Below are positions 23,409 through 32,707 of a DNA stretch of 64,000 nucleotides, one piece after another. A program made the translations under genes and the position numbers. The notes under the pieces are model-generated. The model saw only the letters and a list, made by a program, of their open reading frames with translations. It was not told the origin of the DNA and did not search any database. This DNA is from Lachnospiraceae bacterium (lineage in GTDB: Bacteria; Bacillota; Clostridia; Lachnospirales; Lachnospiraceae), in assembly GCA_029071325.1 (NCBI GenBank), contig JAIEAP010000042.1, positions 62,001 to 126,000 on the forward strand, written 5' to 3'. Every line of letters starts with the position of its first letter. Position 1 is the first letter of the stretch.

Positions 23409-25322
23409 ATGGCGCAGGGATTTTTACCGATATCGAAACAGGATATGGAAGAACAGGGAATCGGGCAGTTGGATTTTGTCTATGTTACAGGGGATGCCTA
23501 TGTGGATCACCCGTCCTTTGGACATGCTATCATCAGCAGGATACTGCAGGCGCACGGTTACACGGTGGGTATCATTGCGCAGCCGGATTACCGGGATCGG
23601 GCAAGTGTCACCGTACTGGGGGAACCAAGGCTGGGCTTTCTTGTGACGAGCGGCAACATGGACTCTATGGTGAATCATTATTCTGTGTCCAGGAAACGCC
23701 GCCGGACAGATGCCTACAGCCCTGGGGGCGTGATGGGGAAACGGCCGGATTATGCTGTTGTGACCTACTGCAATCTGATCCGTCAGACCTATAAACACGT
23801 TCCCGTCATCATTGGCGGAATCGAGGCAAGCCTTCGGAGATTGGGACATTACGATTACTGGTCCAACCGGGTGAAACGATCCATTCTGCTGGATTCCGGT
23901 GCGGATCTGATCTCTTACGGAATGGGAGAACACAGCATCGTAGAAATTGCAGATGCCTTAAACAGCGGTCTTGCCGTGGGGGACATTACATTTATAGACG
24001 GGACGGTCTATAAGAGCAGAAACAAAGAAGATATCTATGATGCCATCGAGCTTCCTTCCTTTGAAGCGATCCGGGAAGATAAACGCGCGTATGCTAAGAG
24101 CTTTTATCTGCAATATCAGAACACGGATCCCTTTGCGGCAAGAAGGCTGTATGAGACGTATGACGGCAAAATGTTCGTAGTACAGAATCCGCCGGCAAAG
24201 CCCTTAAGCGAGCAGGAGATGGATGATGTATATGCGCTCCCCTATATGAGGACTTATCATCCCTGCTACGAAAAAGAAGGCGGGATCCCGGCAATTTCAG
24301 AGGTGAAGTTCTCACTGATCAGCAGCCGGGGCTGCTTTGGAGGCTGCAGTTTTTGTGCCCTGACTTTCCATCAGGGACGTATTATTCAAAGCCGCAGCCA
24401 TGATTCCATTGTGGCAGAGGCCCAACAGATGATACAGGACCCTGACTTCAAGGGATATATCCATGATGTGGGCGGACCTACGGCAAATTTCAGAGAGCCT
24501 GCATGTGGGAAACAGTTGACGAAGGGAGCCTGCCCGAACCGGCAGTGTCTCTTCCCGAAGCCCTGTCCCAATCTCAAAGCGGATCACAGCGATTATATCG
24601 CGCTGCTGCGGAAGTTACGGAAGCTGCCCGGCGTTAAGAAGGTCTTTATCAGGTCGGGTATCCGGTTTGATTATCTGCTGTGTGATACGAAGCATGATTT
24701 TCTGACGGAGTTATGCAGATACCATGTCAGCGGCCAGCTAAAGGTGGCACCGGAGCATATCTCCGATGCGGTGCTCACACGGCTGGGCAAACCTCCGGTG
24801 CAGGTTTACCGCCGTTTTGTGCGCGCCTATGAAGAGACAAATGAACGGTTGGGGTTAAAGCAGTATCTGGTGCCGTATCTGATGTCCTCCCATCCCGGCT
24901 CTACCTTAAAGGAAGCTGTGGAACTGGCAGAGTATCTGCGGGATCTGGGATATATGCCGGAGCAGGTGCAGGACTTTTATCCGACACCCTCCACGATTTC
25001 CACCTGTATGTATTATACGGGATTGGATCCTCGGACTATGGAGCCGGTGTATGTAGCAACGAATCCCCATGAGAAAGCCATGCAGCGTGCGCTGATCCAA
25101 TACCGCGCTCCGGAGAATTACGATCTGGTATACGAGGCGCTGACGAAAAGCGGACGAACGGATTTGATCGGCTATGACGAAAAATGTCTGATCCGGCCCA
25201 GGAAGCCGGCATCCGGCACCAGCAGGGGAGGAAAGCCTGCCGGGGACAGAAAGAATCCGCCCAGGAAAAAGAAAACGATACGCAACGTCCATAAAAAGCA
25301 AAGAAACGAGCACAAACTATGA
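23409..25322 (+). CDS. YgiQ family radical SAM protein
   Basis: A 637-residue radical SAM protein of the YgiQ/UPF0313 family, substrate unknown. The N-terminal domain has FVTGDAYVDHPSFGHAI, and the cluster motif is SRGCFGGCSFCAL (C-x3-C-x2-C, about residue 305). A C-terminal tail of about 45 residues is rich in Lys, Arg and Gly and probably disordered; it may bind nucleic acid. Start is 2 bases after rsuA's stop, and it overlaps the next synthase by 4 bases. Sitting among rRNA pseudouridine synthases suggests an RNA-related role, but this is only context. Confidence 0.9.
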   Translation: MAQGFLPISKQDMEEQGIGQLDFVYVTGDAYVDHPSFGHAIISRILQAHGYTVGIIAQPDYRDRASVTVLGEPRLGFLVTSGNMDSMVNHYSVSRKRRRTDAYSPGGVMGKRPDYAVVTYCNLIRQTYKHVPVIIGGIEASLRRLGHYDYWSNRVKRSILLDSGADLISYGMGEHSIVEIADALNSGLAVGDITFIDGTVYKSRNKEDIYDAIELPSFEAIREDKRAYAKSFYLQYQNTDPFAARRLYETYDGKMFVVQNPPAKPLSEQEMDDVYALPYMRTYHPCYEKEGGIPAISEVKFSLISSRGCFGGCSFCALTFHQGRIIQSRSHDSIVAEAQQMIQDPDFKGYIHDVGGPTANFREPACGKQLTKGACPNRQCLFPKPCPNLKADHSDYIALLRKLRKLPGVKKVFIRSGIRFDYLLCDTKHDFLTELCRYHVSGQLKVAPEHISDAVLTRLGKPPVQVYRRFVRAYEETNERLGLKQYLVPYLMSSHPGSTLKEAVELAEYLRDLGYMPEQVQDFYPTPSTISTCMYYTGLDPRTMEPVYVATNPHEKAMQRALIQYRAPENYDLVYEALTKSGRTDLIGYDEKCLIRPRKPASGTSRGGKPAGDRKNPPRKKKTIRNVHKKQRNEHKL

Positions 25323-26290
25323 TCAGTTACAGGATAGGAGCCAACGAAGCCGGACAGAGATTCGACAAGTATCTGCGCAAGCTTCTGCGGGAAGCTCCTT
25401 CAAGTTTTATATATAAAATGCTGCGCAAAAAAAATATTGTGCTAAACGGCAGAAAATCAGACGGCTCCCAGATACTGGCAGACGGAGATGAAGTAAAGCT
25501 GTTTCTGGCGGATGACACACTTCATAAGTTCATGGGACAGCCGTCGGGTGAGGGGGAGACTCTGTCCGGCAGTTACCCCTATCATCCCCTGGAGGTTCTC
25601 TATGAGGATGAAGACTGGCTGATGGTCAATAAGCCTGCGGGCATATTGAGCCAGAAGGCTGTGCCGGAGGATATATCCATGAATGAATGGATCATCGGAT
25701 ATCTGCTGCACACAGGGTGTCTTATGCCAGAGCAGCTGGCCACCTTTAAGCCTTCTGTCTGCAATCGTCTGGACCGCAACACGTCAGGATTGCTTGCTGC
25801 AGGCAAAACATTGGCGGGATCGCAGAGCCTGTCGGAAGCATTCCGGGAGAGGACCGTGCAGAAACATTACCGCTGCCTGGCGGCGGGACGTGTGACGGAG
25901 AGCATGCACTTGAGAGGGTATCTGAGCAAGGATGAGAAGACAAACCGGGTAACACTTACTACTGAGGAGGTCGCCAATGCACGCCCTATTGAGACGGAGC
26001 TTACGCCTCTTAGCGTATACCGGGAGGCAACGCTTCTGTCGGTGCATCTGATCACAGGACGTACCCATCAGATCCGCGCCCATCTTGCCTCTATCGGTCA
26101 CCCGATATTGGGGGACGGCAAATACGGGGACAGCCGCGTCAATGAGGAGTGGAAGAGACGGGCCGGTGTCCGGCGGCAGCTTCTGCATGCCTACAGCCTG
26201 ACGCTTGCAGACGGGCGAAGTATTACGGCGGAGCTTCCGCAGGATTTTTGCAGAGCGCTTAGAGAATTAGAACAGGAGACACACAAATGA
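25319..26290 (+). CDS. RluA-family pseudouridine synthase
   Basis: Pseudouridylates rRNA or tRNA. The 323 residues comprise an S4-like N-terminal domain (FDKYLRKLLREAPSSFIYKML) and a catalytic domain with Asp in VCNRLDRNTSGLL (about residue 146) and the TGRTHQIRAHLASIGHPILGDGKYG block. It is one of two RluA-family members in the window; the other (47,437) is closer to RluD. It most resembles the RluC-like group, but target positions cannot be assigned by eye. ATGA overlaps on both sides couple it to its neighbours. Confidence 0.92.
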   Translation: MISYRIGANEAGQRFDKYLRKLLREAPSSFIYKMLRKKNIVLNGRKSDGSQILADGDEVKLFLADDTLHKFMGQPSGEGETLSGSYPYHPLEVLYEDEDWLMVNKPAGILSQKAVPEDISMNEWIIGYLLHTGCLMPEQLATFKPSVCNRLDRNTSGLLAAGKTLAGSQSLSEAFRERTVQKHYRCLAAGRVTESMHLRGYLSKDEKTNRVTLTTEEVANARPIETELTPLSVYREATLLSVHLITGRTHQIRAHLASIGHPILGDGKYGDSRVNEEWKRRAGVRRQLLHAYSLTLADGRSITAELPQDFCRALRELEQETHK

Positions 26291-26934
26291 GATTGTATAT
26301 CATGCGGCATGGAGAGACCGATTACAACAAAAAGGGACTGATTCAGGGGAATCTTGATATACCGTTAAATGAATACGGATTGGAACTGGCGCGCCGGACA
26401 AGACAGGGCTTTGAGGCGGAGGGACTGCACTTTGATATCTGTTATTGCAGTCCTCTGATCCGCGCCAGGAAGACCGCAGAGATTCTCTTAGAGGGGACGG
26501 AAACGCCTATTGTGACGGATACGCGTATCCGGGAAATGCATTTTGCAGAAGGGGAGGGCGTTCCGCTGGCAGATATTTCCGTAAAGCCGGAGTACGCCAA
26601 TATCGATGCGCTTTTTCATAATCCCAAAATGTACCGTGCCACCGCGCTGGGGGAGAGCTATGAGGCGCTTTTTGCCAGAGTAGATGATTTTATGGAGCAT
26701 GAGATCTATCCCAGGGAGGGGCAGTATGAGAATGTTCTGTTGTGCTGTCATGGCGGTATTATCCGGGCGTTTCTCGCCTTTTTGAAGAAGCTGGATCTGG
26801 ATGAATTCTGGAATAACCATCAGCCCAATTGCAGTGTCAACATCATAGAGGTCAAAGACCGGCAGATCAATATCATAGAGGAGCATAAAATCTATTATAC
26901 GCTGCCGGAGGAGCGGAAGGGGGCAATTTTGTAA
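26287..26934 (+). CDS. Histidine phosphatase family protein
   Basis: A 215-residue phosphoglycerate-mutase-like phosphatase. The N-terminal RHG motif (MRLYIMRHGETDYNKKG) supplies the phosphohistidine, with the second arginine in CSPLIRARKTAEIL and the second histidine in CCHGGIIRAF. Substrate is not evident; relatives include cobC-type and GpmB-type enzymes acting on small phosphates. It overlaps recU by one base (TAATG). Confidence 0.88.
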   Translation: MRLYIMRHGETDYNKKGLIQGNLDIPLNEYGLELARRTRQGFEAEGLHFDICYCSPLIRARKTAEILLEGTETPIVTDTRIREMHFAEGEGVPLADISVKPEYANIDALFHNPKMYRATALGESYEALFARVDDFMEHEIYPREGQYENVLLCCHGGIIRAFLAFLKKLDLDEFWNNHQPNCSVNIIEVKDRQINIIEEHKIYYTLPEERKGAIL

Positions 26935-27467
26935 TGCCGACCTGGAATTCCAGGGGACTTCGGGGTTCTACCTTAGAAGAATTCATCAACCGTACCAATG
27001 AGAAATATCTGGAACACAAACTGGCGTTGATACAGAAGATTCCCACCCCCATTACCCCTATTAATATTGATAAGGAGACAAGGCATATCACACTGGCTTA
27101 TTTTGATCAGAAGAGCACCGTAGACTACATAGGAACAGTACAGGGAATTCCGGTGTGCTTCGATGCCAAAGAATGCCATACGGATACCTTTCCTCTGGCA
27201 AATATCCATGAGCATCAGGTGAGGTTCATGGAGGATTTTGAAGCACAGCAGGGAGTAGCGTTTCTCATTATTTTCTTCTCTAAACGGGATGAATTTTATT
27301 ATCTGACTTACCGCAAAATGCGCGCATTTTGGGACCGCGCCATGGAGGGCGGCAGGAAGAGCTTTCGCTATGAGGAACTGGAACCGGAATATTTCCTGAG
27401 ACCTAAGCCCGGACTGCTTGTGCCGTTTTTGGACGGTCTGGCAAAGGATTTGGAGCACAGGGATTGA
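26934..27467 (+). CDS. recU: Holliday junction resolvase RecU
   Basis: Cuts four-way junctions in recombination and chromosome segregation in Firmicutes, in place of RuvC. The 177 residues carry the family pattern NSRGLRGSTLEEFINRTNEKY, the catalytic core FDAKECHTDTFPLANIHEHQ and LIIFFSKRDEFYYL. Its length is a little short of B. subtilis RecU because the N-terminal extension is reduced. The partner PBP1 gene usually next to recU is not here. Its TGA stop is inside the -35 hexamer of the following his promoter. Confidence 0.92.
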   Translation: MPTWNSRGLRGSTLEEFINRTNEKYLEHKLALIQKIPTPITPINIDKETRHITLAYFDQKSTVDYIGTVQGIPVCFDAKECHTDTFPLANIHEHQVRFMEDFEAQQGVAFLIIFFSKRDEFYYLTYRKMRAFWDRAMEGGRKSFRYEELEPEYFLRPKPGLLVPFLDGLAKDLEHRD

Positions 27468-27492
27468 CAAGTGCGGAAACTTTCCCTATAAT
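27464..27492 (+). promoter_or_regulatory. Consensus promoter of the his operon
   Basis: TTGACA (27464-27469), 17-base spacer, TATAAT (27487-27492): both hexamers match consensus. The recU stop codon TGA lies in the -35. The roughly 90-base leader has small hairpins (GCAC-gataaa-GTGC; CGCCG-cgtaaaa-CGGCG) but no T-box motif, no run of His codons and no T-run. Confidence 0.9.
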
Positions 27493-27592
27493 AGACAGAG
27501 AATTTATTGTAGTAGCATGGTAGCACGATAAAGTGCGCCGCGTAAAACGGCGGTTTGAGCGGTCTGCTGCTGCATCCAAAACGGAGGATATT

Positions 27593-28786
27593 ATGAGAAA
27601 TCAGTTGTTACATACACCGGAGGGCGTCCGTGATATCTACAATGGAGAGTGCGAGAAGAAGCTTATGCTGCAGGAAAAACTCCATGCTACGTTAAAGCAT
27701 TACGGATATCACAGCATACAGACGCCATCCTTCGAGTTTTTTGATATATTCGGAAAAGAGGTAGGAACGATTCCCTCACGGGATCTCTATAAGTTTTTTG
27801 ACCGGGAAGGAAATACCCTGGTGCTGCGTCCCGATATCACACCGTCTATCGCCCGGTCTGTGGCAAAATATTTTCAGGACGAGGATATGCCCATCCGGCT
27901 GTGCTATATGGGAAACATTTTTATCAATAATAACAGCTATCAGGGCAGGCTGAAGGAATCGACCCAGCTTGGAGCAGAGCTCATCGGAGATAATTCGGTA
28001 GATGCCGACGCGGAAATGATTTCCATGGCCATTGAGTCCCTAAAGAGCTGTGGATTAAGGGAGTTCCAGATCAGCGTGGGGCACGTGGACTTCTTTCGGG
28101 GACTGATGGAGGCTGCGGGGCTTTCCGAGGATCAGGAGGAAAATATCAGGGAACTGATCGCAAACAAGAATTTCTTCGGAGTGGAGGAAGCAGTGGATTC
28201 CTGTGAAATGCCGGAGGACTTAAAAAAGCTGTTTGGAATGCTGGGTGTTCTGTATGACGGACCGGGGGAGTTCGCAGAGGCAAAACAGATTGCGGATGCT
28301 TATCCCAGGCTGAGGGAAGCCGTCTGTCATCTGGAGGCATTAGACGAGGTTTTAAAGATTTATGATGTGGATAAATACATCACTTATGAGCTGGGGATGC
28401 TCAGTAGTTATAAATATTACACCGGCGTGATCTTTGCGGGCTATACTTATGGCAGCGGAGAGCCTATTGTAAAGGGCGGAAGGTATGACCGCCTGCTCCC
28501 GCATTTCGGCAAGGACGCTCCTTCCATTGGATTTGCCTTCGTGGTAGATCAGCTTATGGCGGCGATCGCAAGACAGCATATTGAAATCCCCGTGCCCCAT
28601 GATAACCAGATGATCGTATACAAGGCCCAGCTACGCAGGGAGGCAATCAGCAAGGCGCGTGCGCTGCGGCATCAGGGCTGTAACGTGGAGCTGGTGCTGT
28701 GGCAGGAGGGGAGAACTCAGGCGCACTATGAGGATTATGCTTCCGCAAGAAATATTGCAACATTGTTATGGATGGACGGTGAATAA
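27593..28786 (+). CDS. hisZ: ATP phosphoribosyltransferase regulatory subunit
   Basis: HisZ is a catalytically inactive relative of histidyl-tRNA synthetase that activates short-form HisG and takes part in histidine feedback. The start at 27593 follows ACGGAGG by about 6 bases and gives 397 residues. Class II synthetase-like motifs are visible (TPEGVRDIYNGECEKK, LRPDITPSIARSVAK, and the GGRYDRLLPHFG block near residue 292). It lacks the full anticodon-binding region arrangement of HisS. It is followed after 1 base by hisG, as expected for this pair. Confidence 0.95.
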   Translation: MRNQLLHTPEGVRDIYNGECEKKLMLQEKLHATLKHYGYHSIQTPSFEFFDIFGKEVGTIPSRDLYKFFDREGNTLVLRPDITPSIARSVAKYFQDEDMPIRLCYMGNIFINNNSYQGRLKESTQLGAELIGDNSVDADAEMISMAIESLKSCGLREFQISVGHVDFFRGLMEAAGLSEDQEENIRELIANKNFFGVEEAVDSCEMPEDLKKLFGMLGVLYDGPGEFAEAKQIADAYPRLREAVCHLEALDEVLKIYDVDKYITYELGMLSSYKYYTGVIFAGYTYGSGEPIVKGGRYDRLLPHFGKDAPSIGFAFVVDQLMAAIARQHIEIPVPHDNQMIVYKAQLRREAISKARALRHQGCNVELVLWQEGRTQAHYEDYASARNIATLLWMDGE

Positions 28787-28787
28787 G

Positions 28788-29447
28788 ATGGAGAATAACA
28801 GATACCTGACTTTTGCATTGGGCAAGGGAAGGCTGGCAGATCAGACGTTAAAAACCTTTGAACAGATTGGTATTACCTGTGAAGAGATGAAGGATAAGAA
28901 AACCCGCCGACTGATTTTTGTGAATGAGGAATTGAAGCTGCGTTTCTTTCTGGCAAAGGGGCCGGACGTGCCGACCTACGTAGAGTACGGTGCGGCTGAT
29001 ATAGGGATCGTAGGCAAAGATACGATACTGGAAGAGGCGCGGAATATTTACGAGGTGCTGGACTTAGGATTCGGCAAATGCCGTATGTGCATCTGCGGAC
29101 CGAAGGAGGCAAAAGAACTTCTGCAGCACCATGAGCTGATCCGTGTTGCAACCAAATATCCCAGAATCGCAAAGGACTATTTCTATAATAAAAAACATCA
29201 GACAGTGGAGATCATCAAGCTGAACGGTTCCATAGAGCTTGCACCTATCGTAGGGTTATCTGAGGTGATCTGCGATATTGTGGAGACAGGCTCTACGCTT
29301 CGGGAAAATGGACTGGATGTGCTGGAGGAGGTATGTCCGCTGTCGGCACGGATGGTGGTCAATCAGGTGAGCATGAAGATGGAGCATGAACGCATTAACC
29401 GGCTGATTACAGATTTGAAGCATGTGCTGCAGGAGGGAAATGTATGA
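28788..29447 (+). CDS. hisG: ATP phosphoribosyltransferase, short form
   Basis: Joins ATP and PRPP in the first step of histidine synthesis. The ATG at 28788, one base after the hisZ stop, gives 219 residues, the short form that lacks the C-terminal regulatory domain and depends on HisZ. Motifs include LTFALGKGRLADQTL, GAADIGIVGKDT and the PRPP-binding DIVETGSTLRENGL. The track start at 28659 lies inside hisZ and is rejected. Confidence 0.97.
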   Translation: MENNRYLTFALGKGRLADQTLKTFEQIGITCEEMKDKKTRRLIFVNEELKLRFFLAKGPDVPTYVEYGAADIGIVGKDTILEEARNIYEVLDLGFGKCRMCICGPKEAKELLQHHELIRVATKYPRIAKDYFYNKKHQTVEIIKLNGSIELAPIVGLSEVICDIVETGSTLRENGLDVLEEVCPLSARMVVNQVSMKMEHERINRLITDLKHVLQEGNV

Positions 29448-30751
29448 GAATCTTACAATTGACAAAAGAAACGCAGAATAATATCCTGGAAGATCTTCTG
29501 AAACGAAGCCCGAATAGTTACGGTGAATTCGAGGCAAGGGTGCAGGAGATTATTGAAAATGTGCGTGACCGCCGGGATGAGGCTCTGTTTGATTATACCA
29601 GGCGCTTTGACGGGGCGGATATCGACAGCTGCAGCATTATGGTGATGGAGGAGGAAATTGCCCGGGCATACGAACAGGTCGACCCGAAACTGCTTGCGGT
29701 AATCCGCAAGGCGTTAGTAAATATCCGTACTTATCATGAGAAGCAGCGTCAGAACAGTTGGTTTGAGAGTTCTGATAAGGGAATCATCTTGGGTCAGAAA
29801 GTAACTGCACTGCAGCGCGTGGGCGTGTATGTTCCAGGCGGCAAGGCTGTATATCCCTCCTCGGTACTGATGAATATCGTACCGGCGAAGGTTGCCGGGG
29901 TAGATGAGATCATCATGACTACGCCGCCGGGAAAGGACGGAGCGGTGAACCCTTCTACACTGGTGGCTGCCAAGGAAGCCGGTGCGGATCATATCTATAA
30001 GGTGGGCGGAGCCCAGGCAGTGGCCGCCCTTGCCTTTGGTACTCAGAGTATTCCCAAGGTGGATAAGATTGTGGGCCCCGGAAATATTTATGTGGCGCTT
30101 GCGAAAAAAGCAGTGTTCGGTCATGTGAGCATCGATTCCATTGCAGGTCCCAGCGAGATTCTGGTACTGGCGGACGAGACGGCAAATCCCAGATATGTGG
30201 CTGCGGATTTATTGTCTCAGGCAGAGCATGACGAGATGGCGTCTGCGATTCTGATCACCACAAGCAGAGAGCTTGCTGAAAAGGTATCGGATGAGGTGGA
30301 CCGTTTTGTGGCACGGTTATCACGGCGGGAGATCATTGAGAAGTCTCTCGATAATTATGGATATATCCTGGTGGCAGACACCATGGAGGAGGCGGTTGCC
30401 GCTGTCAATGAGATTGCATCGGAGCATCTTGAGATCGTGACAGCGAATCCCTTTGATGTGATGACACGGGTTCGCAATGCCGGGGCAATTTTCCTCGGTA
30501 CATACAGCAGCGAGCCGCTGGGCGATTATTTTGCGGGGCCCAACCATGTGCTTCCCACCAACGGAACGGCGAAATTCTTTTCCGCATTGTCCGTGGATGA
30601 CTTCATCAAGAAGTCCAGTATCATTTCTTATTCCAGGGAAGCGCTGCAGGAGATTTATCAGGACGTGGCACAGTTTGCAGAATGTGAGCAGTTGACGGCA
30701 CATGCAAACTCCATAAAAGTAAGATTTGAGGATGAAGCGCAGGGGGATTAA
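29444..30751 (+). CDS. hisD: Histidinol dehydrogenase
   Basis: Last two oxidations of histidine synthesis, from histidinol to histidine, with NAD+ and zinc. The 435 residues are full length, with VGVYVPGGKAVYPSSVLMN, the IAGPSEILVLAD motif and the zinc-binding LLSQAEHDEMASA. The ATGA overlap with hisG suggests coupled translation. Near the C terminus, GPNHVLPTNGTAKF is the conserved substrate-binding segment. Confidence 0.97.
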   Translation: MRILQLTKETQNNILEDLLKRSPNSYGEFEARVQEIIENVRDRRDEALFDYTRRFDGADIDSCSIMVMEEEIARAYEQVDPKLLAVIRKALVNIRTYHEKQRQNSWFESSDKGIILGQKVTALQRVGVYVPGGKAVYPSSVLMNIVPAKVAGVDEIIMTTPPGKDGAVNPSTLVAAKEAGADHIYKVGGAQAVAALAFGTQSIPKVDKIVGPGNIYVALAKKAVFGHVSIDSIAGPSEILVLADETANPRYVAADLLSQAEHDEMASAILITTSRELAEKVSDEVDRFVARLSRREIIEKSLDNYGYILVADTMEEAVAAVNEIASEHLEIVTANPFDVMTRVRNAGAIFLGTYSSEPLGDYFAGPNHVLPTNGTAKFFSALSVDDFIKKSSIISYSREALQEIYQDVAQFAECEQLTAHANSIKVRFEDEAQGD

Positions 30752-30752
30752 T

Positions 30753-31346
30753 ATGGAAAAAAGACGAGAAGCAGACTATACCAGAAAGACGAAGGAAACG
30801 GATATACGCCTGTCCTTTCATGTGGACGGAAGCGGAAAGGCAGAGATCAATACCGGCATCGGTTTTTTTGACCATATGCTGGAAGGGTTTGCAAGACACG
30901 GGCTGTTTGACCTTAACGTTAAGGTAACGGGAGACTTGAAGGTAGATTGTCATCATACCATAGAGGATACAGGGATCGTTCTGGGAAATGCGATCCGTAA
31001 GGCCGTGGGAGATAAGAAGAGTATCCGGCGTTATGGCAGCATTATGCTTCCCATGGACGAGACACTGGTGTTGTGCGCCATTGATCTATCCGGCAGACCA
31101 TATCTGGTCTTTGACGCAGATTTTACCACAGACCGGGTTGGATATATGGACACGGAGATGGTGAAGGAATTCTTCTATGCGGTATCTTATACGGCGGGCA
31201 TGAACCTTCACCTTAAGGTAATGTCAGGCGGAAATAACCATCACATGATAGAGGCGATGTTCAAAGCATTTGCCAAGGCGCTGGATGAAGCTACACAGGT
31301 GGACGAACGCATCACCGATATATTATCGACGAAAGGCAGTTTGTAG
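30753..31346 (+). CDS. hisB: Imidazoleglycerol-phosphate dehydratase
   Basis: Dehydrates imidazole glycerol phosphate to imidazole acetol phosphate. The ATG at 30753, one base after hisD, follows CAGGGGG and gives 197 residues; the track start at 30726 is inside hisD. Metal-binding repeats GFFDHMLEGFARHG and DCHHTIEDTGI, and later GGNNHHMIEAMFKAFA, are present. It is monofunctional, with no histidinol phosphatase domain. Confidence 0.97.
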   Translation: MEKRREADYTRKTKETDIRLSFHVDGSGKAEINTGIGFFDHMLEGFARHGLFDLNVKVTGDLKVDCHHTIEDTGIVLGNAIRKAVGDKKSIRRYGSIMLPMDETLVLCAIDLSGRPYLVFDADFTTDRVGYMDTEMVKEFFYAVSYTAGMNLHLKVMSGGNNHHMIEAMFKAFAKALDEATQVDERITDILSTKGSL

Positions 31347-32636
31347 GTGAAAGTTATGGATCATAAAAATATTGTTGCAACCATTTATCTCAAAGACGGG
31401 CAGGCGGTAAAGGATTTTGCAGATATGCAGCCGGTGGGAGATTTCCGGCAGATTGCCAAGCTGTATAACGACAGTGGGATCGATAAGATTCTGATCTATG
31501 ATCTGAGTACGGAGGATGAGGAGCATGAGCGCAATATCCATGCCATCAAAGAGATTTTTCGTATCGTGGAGATACCCATCTATGCAGGCGGTAACATTAA
31601 CCGTCTGGAAGACATTAAGAAGTATATCTATGCAGGCTGTAAGCAGGTGGTCTTAAACGGTGCAAAGCCGGTGACGGTATCTCTTGCGGCGGAGGCTGCG
31701 GCACGATTTGGTAAGGAACGGCTGATCGTATCGGTGGAGAATGTGGATTTCCTCTTTAAACACAGTGACATCATGGAAGAGTATTTCCATGAGATGATCG
31801 TGATGAATCAGCGTATTATGGACAGCGTGGAAAATCTTACGAATATACCGTATGTGGTGCAGTTTGATGTCTTTGATGAGACAGAGGTCATGCGGGCGCT
31901 AAAGAGGGAGAATGTCCGGGGTATCTGCGGTGCTTTCTTCAATCAGCCGGAGACGGATATCATGTCCTTAAAAACTGCCTTTACCTATGCAGGTATCCGT
32001 ATGGATAATTTTGCTCCGGTCCTGCGGTGGAGCGATCTGAAACTGAATTCTGACGGCATGGTTCCGGTCATCGTGCAGGATTACCGTACAGCGGAAGTGC
32101 TGATGCTGGCTTATATGAACGAAGAGGCATTTCAGGCTACCATTATCACCGGGCGCATGACCTATTACAGCAGAAGCCGTGAGGCGTTATGGATCAAGGG
32201 GGAGACCAGCGGGCACTTCCAGTATGTGAAATCTCTGACGGCAGACTGTGATAAGGATACGATCCTGGCAAAGGTGTCACAGGTTGGGGCAGCATGCCAT
32301 ACCGGCGCTTACAGCTGCTTCTTCAATGAGATTGTGAAGAAGGAATATTCGGATAAGAATCCCCATAAGGTTCTGGAGGACGTCTATAAGGTTATCGTAG
32401 ACCGCAAGGCAAATCCAAGAAATGGGTCTTATACCAATTACCTTTTTGACAAAGGCCTGGATAAGATACTGAAGAAGGTAGGGGAGGAGGCAACGGAGAT
32501 CGTAATTGCCGCCAAGAATCCTGAGCCTGAGGAGATTATTTATGAGATTTCCGATTTCCTGTACCATACCATGGTGCTGATGGTGGAAAAGGGAGTTACA
32601 TGGGAAGATGTGACTCAGGAACTGGCACAGAGATAA
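31347..32636 (+). CDS. hisIE: HisIE fused to an N-terminal HisA/HisF-like barrel
   Basis: Residues about 228-327 are phosphoribosyl-AMP cyclohydrolase (HisI), with the metal motif ADCDKDT and cysteines in CHTGAYSCF; residues about 341-429 are phosphoribosyl-ATP pyrophosphatase (HisE), with [13 protein letters not shown]. Before these lies an added domain of about 220 residues resembling a HisA/HisF (beta-alpha)8 barrel ([38 protein letters not shown]). The two catalytic Asp positions of HisA/HisF appear changed: Tyr14 where LDV-K-DG is usual and Glu131 in the strand-5 position. So the barrel is probably non-catalytic. The start GTG/ATG choice is clear (GTGAAAGTTATG; ATG at 31356 is a possible alternative). 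hisA, hisF and hisH are not in the operon. Confidence 0.9.
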   Translation: MKVMDHKNIVATIYLKDGQAVKDFADMQPVGDFRQIAKLYNDSGIDKILIYDLSTEDEEHERNIHAIKEIFRIVEIPIYAGGNINRLEDIKKYIYAGCKQVVLNGAKPVTVSLAAEAAARFGKERLIVSVENVDFLFKHSDIMEEYFHEMIVMNQRIMDSVENLTNIPYVVQFDVFDETEVMRALKRENVRGICGAFFNQPETDIMSLKTAFTYAGIRMDNFAPVLRWSDLKLNSDGMVPVIVQDYRTAEVLMLAYMNEEAFQATIITGRMTYYSRSREALWIKGETSGHFQYVKSLTADCDKDTILAKVSQVGAACHTGAYSCFFNEIVKKEYSDKNPHKVLEDVYKVIVDRKANPRNGSYTNYLFDKGLDKILKKVGEEATEIVIAAKNPEPEEIIYEISDFLYHTMVLMVEKGVTWEDVTQELAQR

Positions 32637-32662
32637 AGGACGCATGCAGGAATAAATATAAG

Positions 32663-32707
32663 AACCTCACATACATTGTAGGGACAGTGTATGTGAGGTT
32701 TTATTTT
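32663..32707 (+). terminator. Terminator after hisIE, holding the next gene's ribosome site
   Basis: Perfect 13-bp stem AACCTCACATACA / TGTATGTGAGGTT with a 12-base loop, then TTATTTT. The only Shine-Dalgarno-like bases for the gene at 32708 (GTGAGG) are in its right arm. Confidence 0.85.

Noticed and set aside
27493-27592. T-box or His-codon attenuator before hisZ
   Set aside because: The leader is about 90 bases with small hairpins, but no T-box core, no His-rich peptide and no T-run after a stem.
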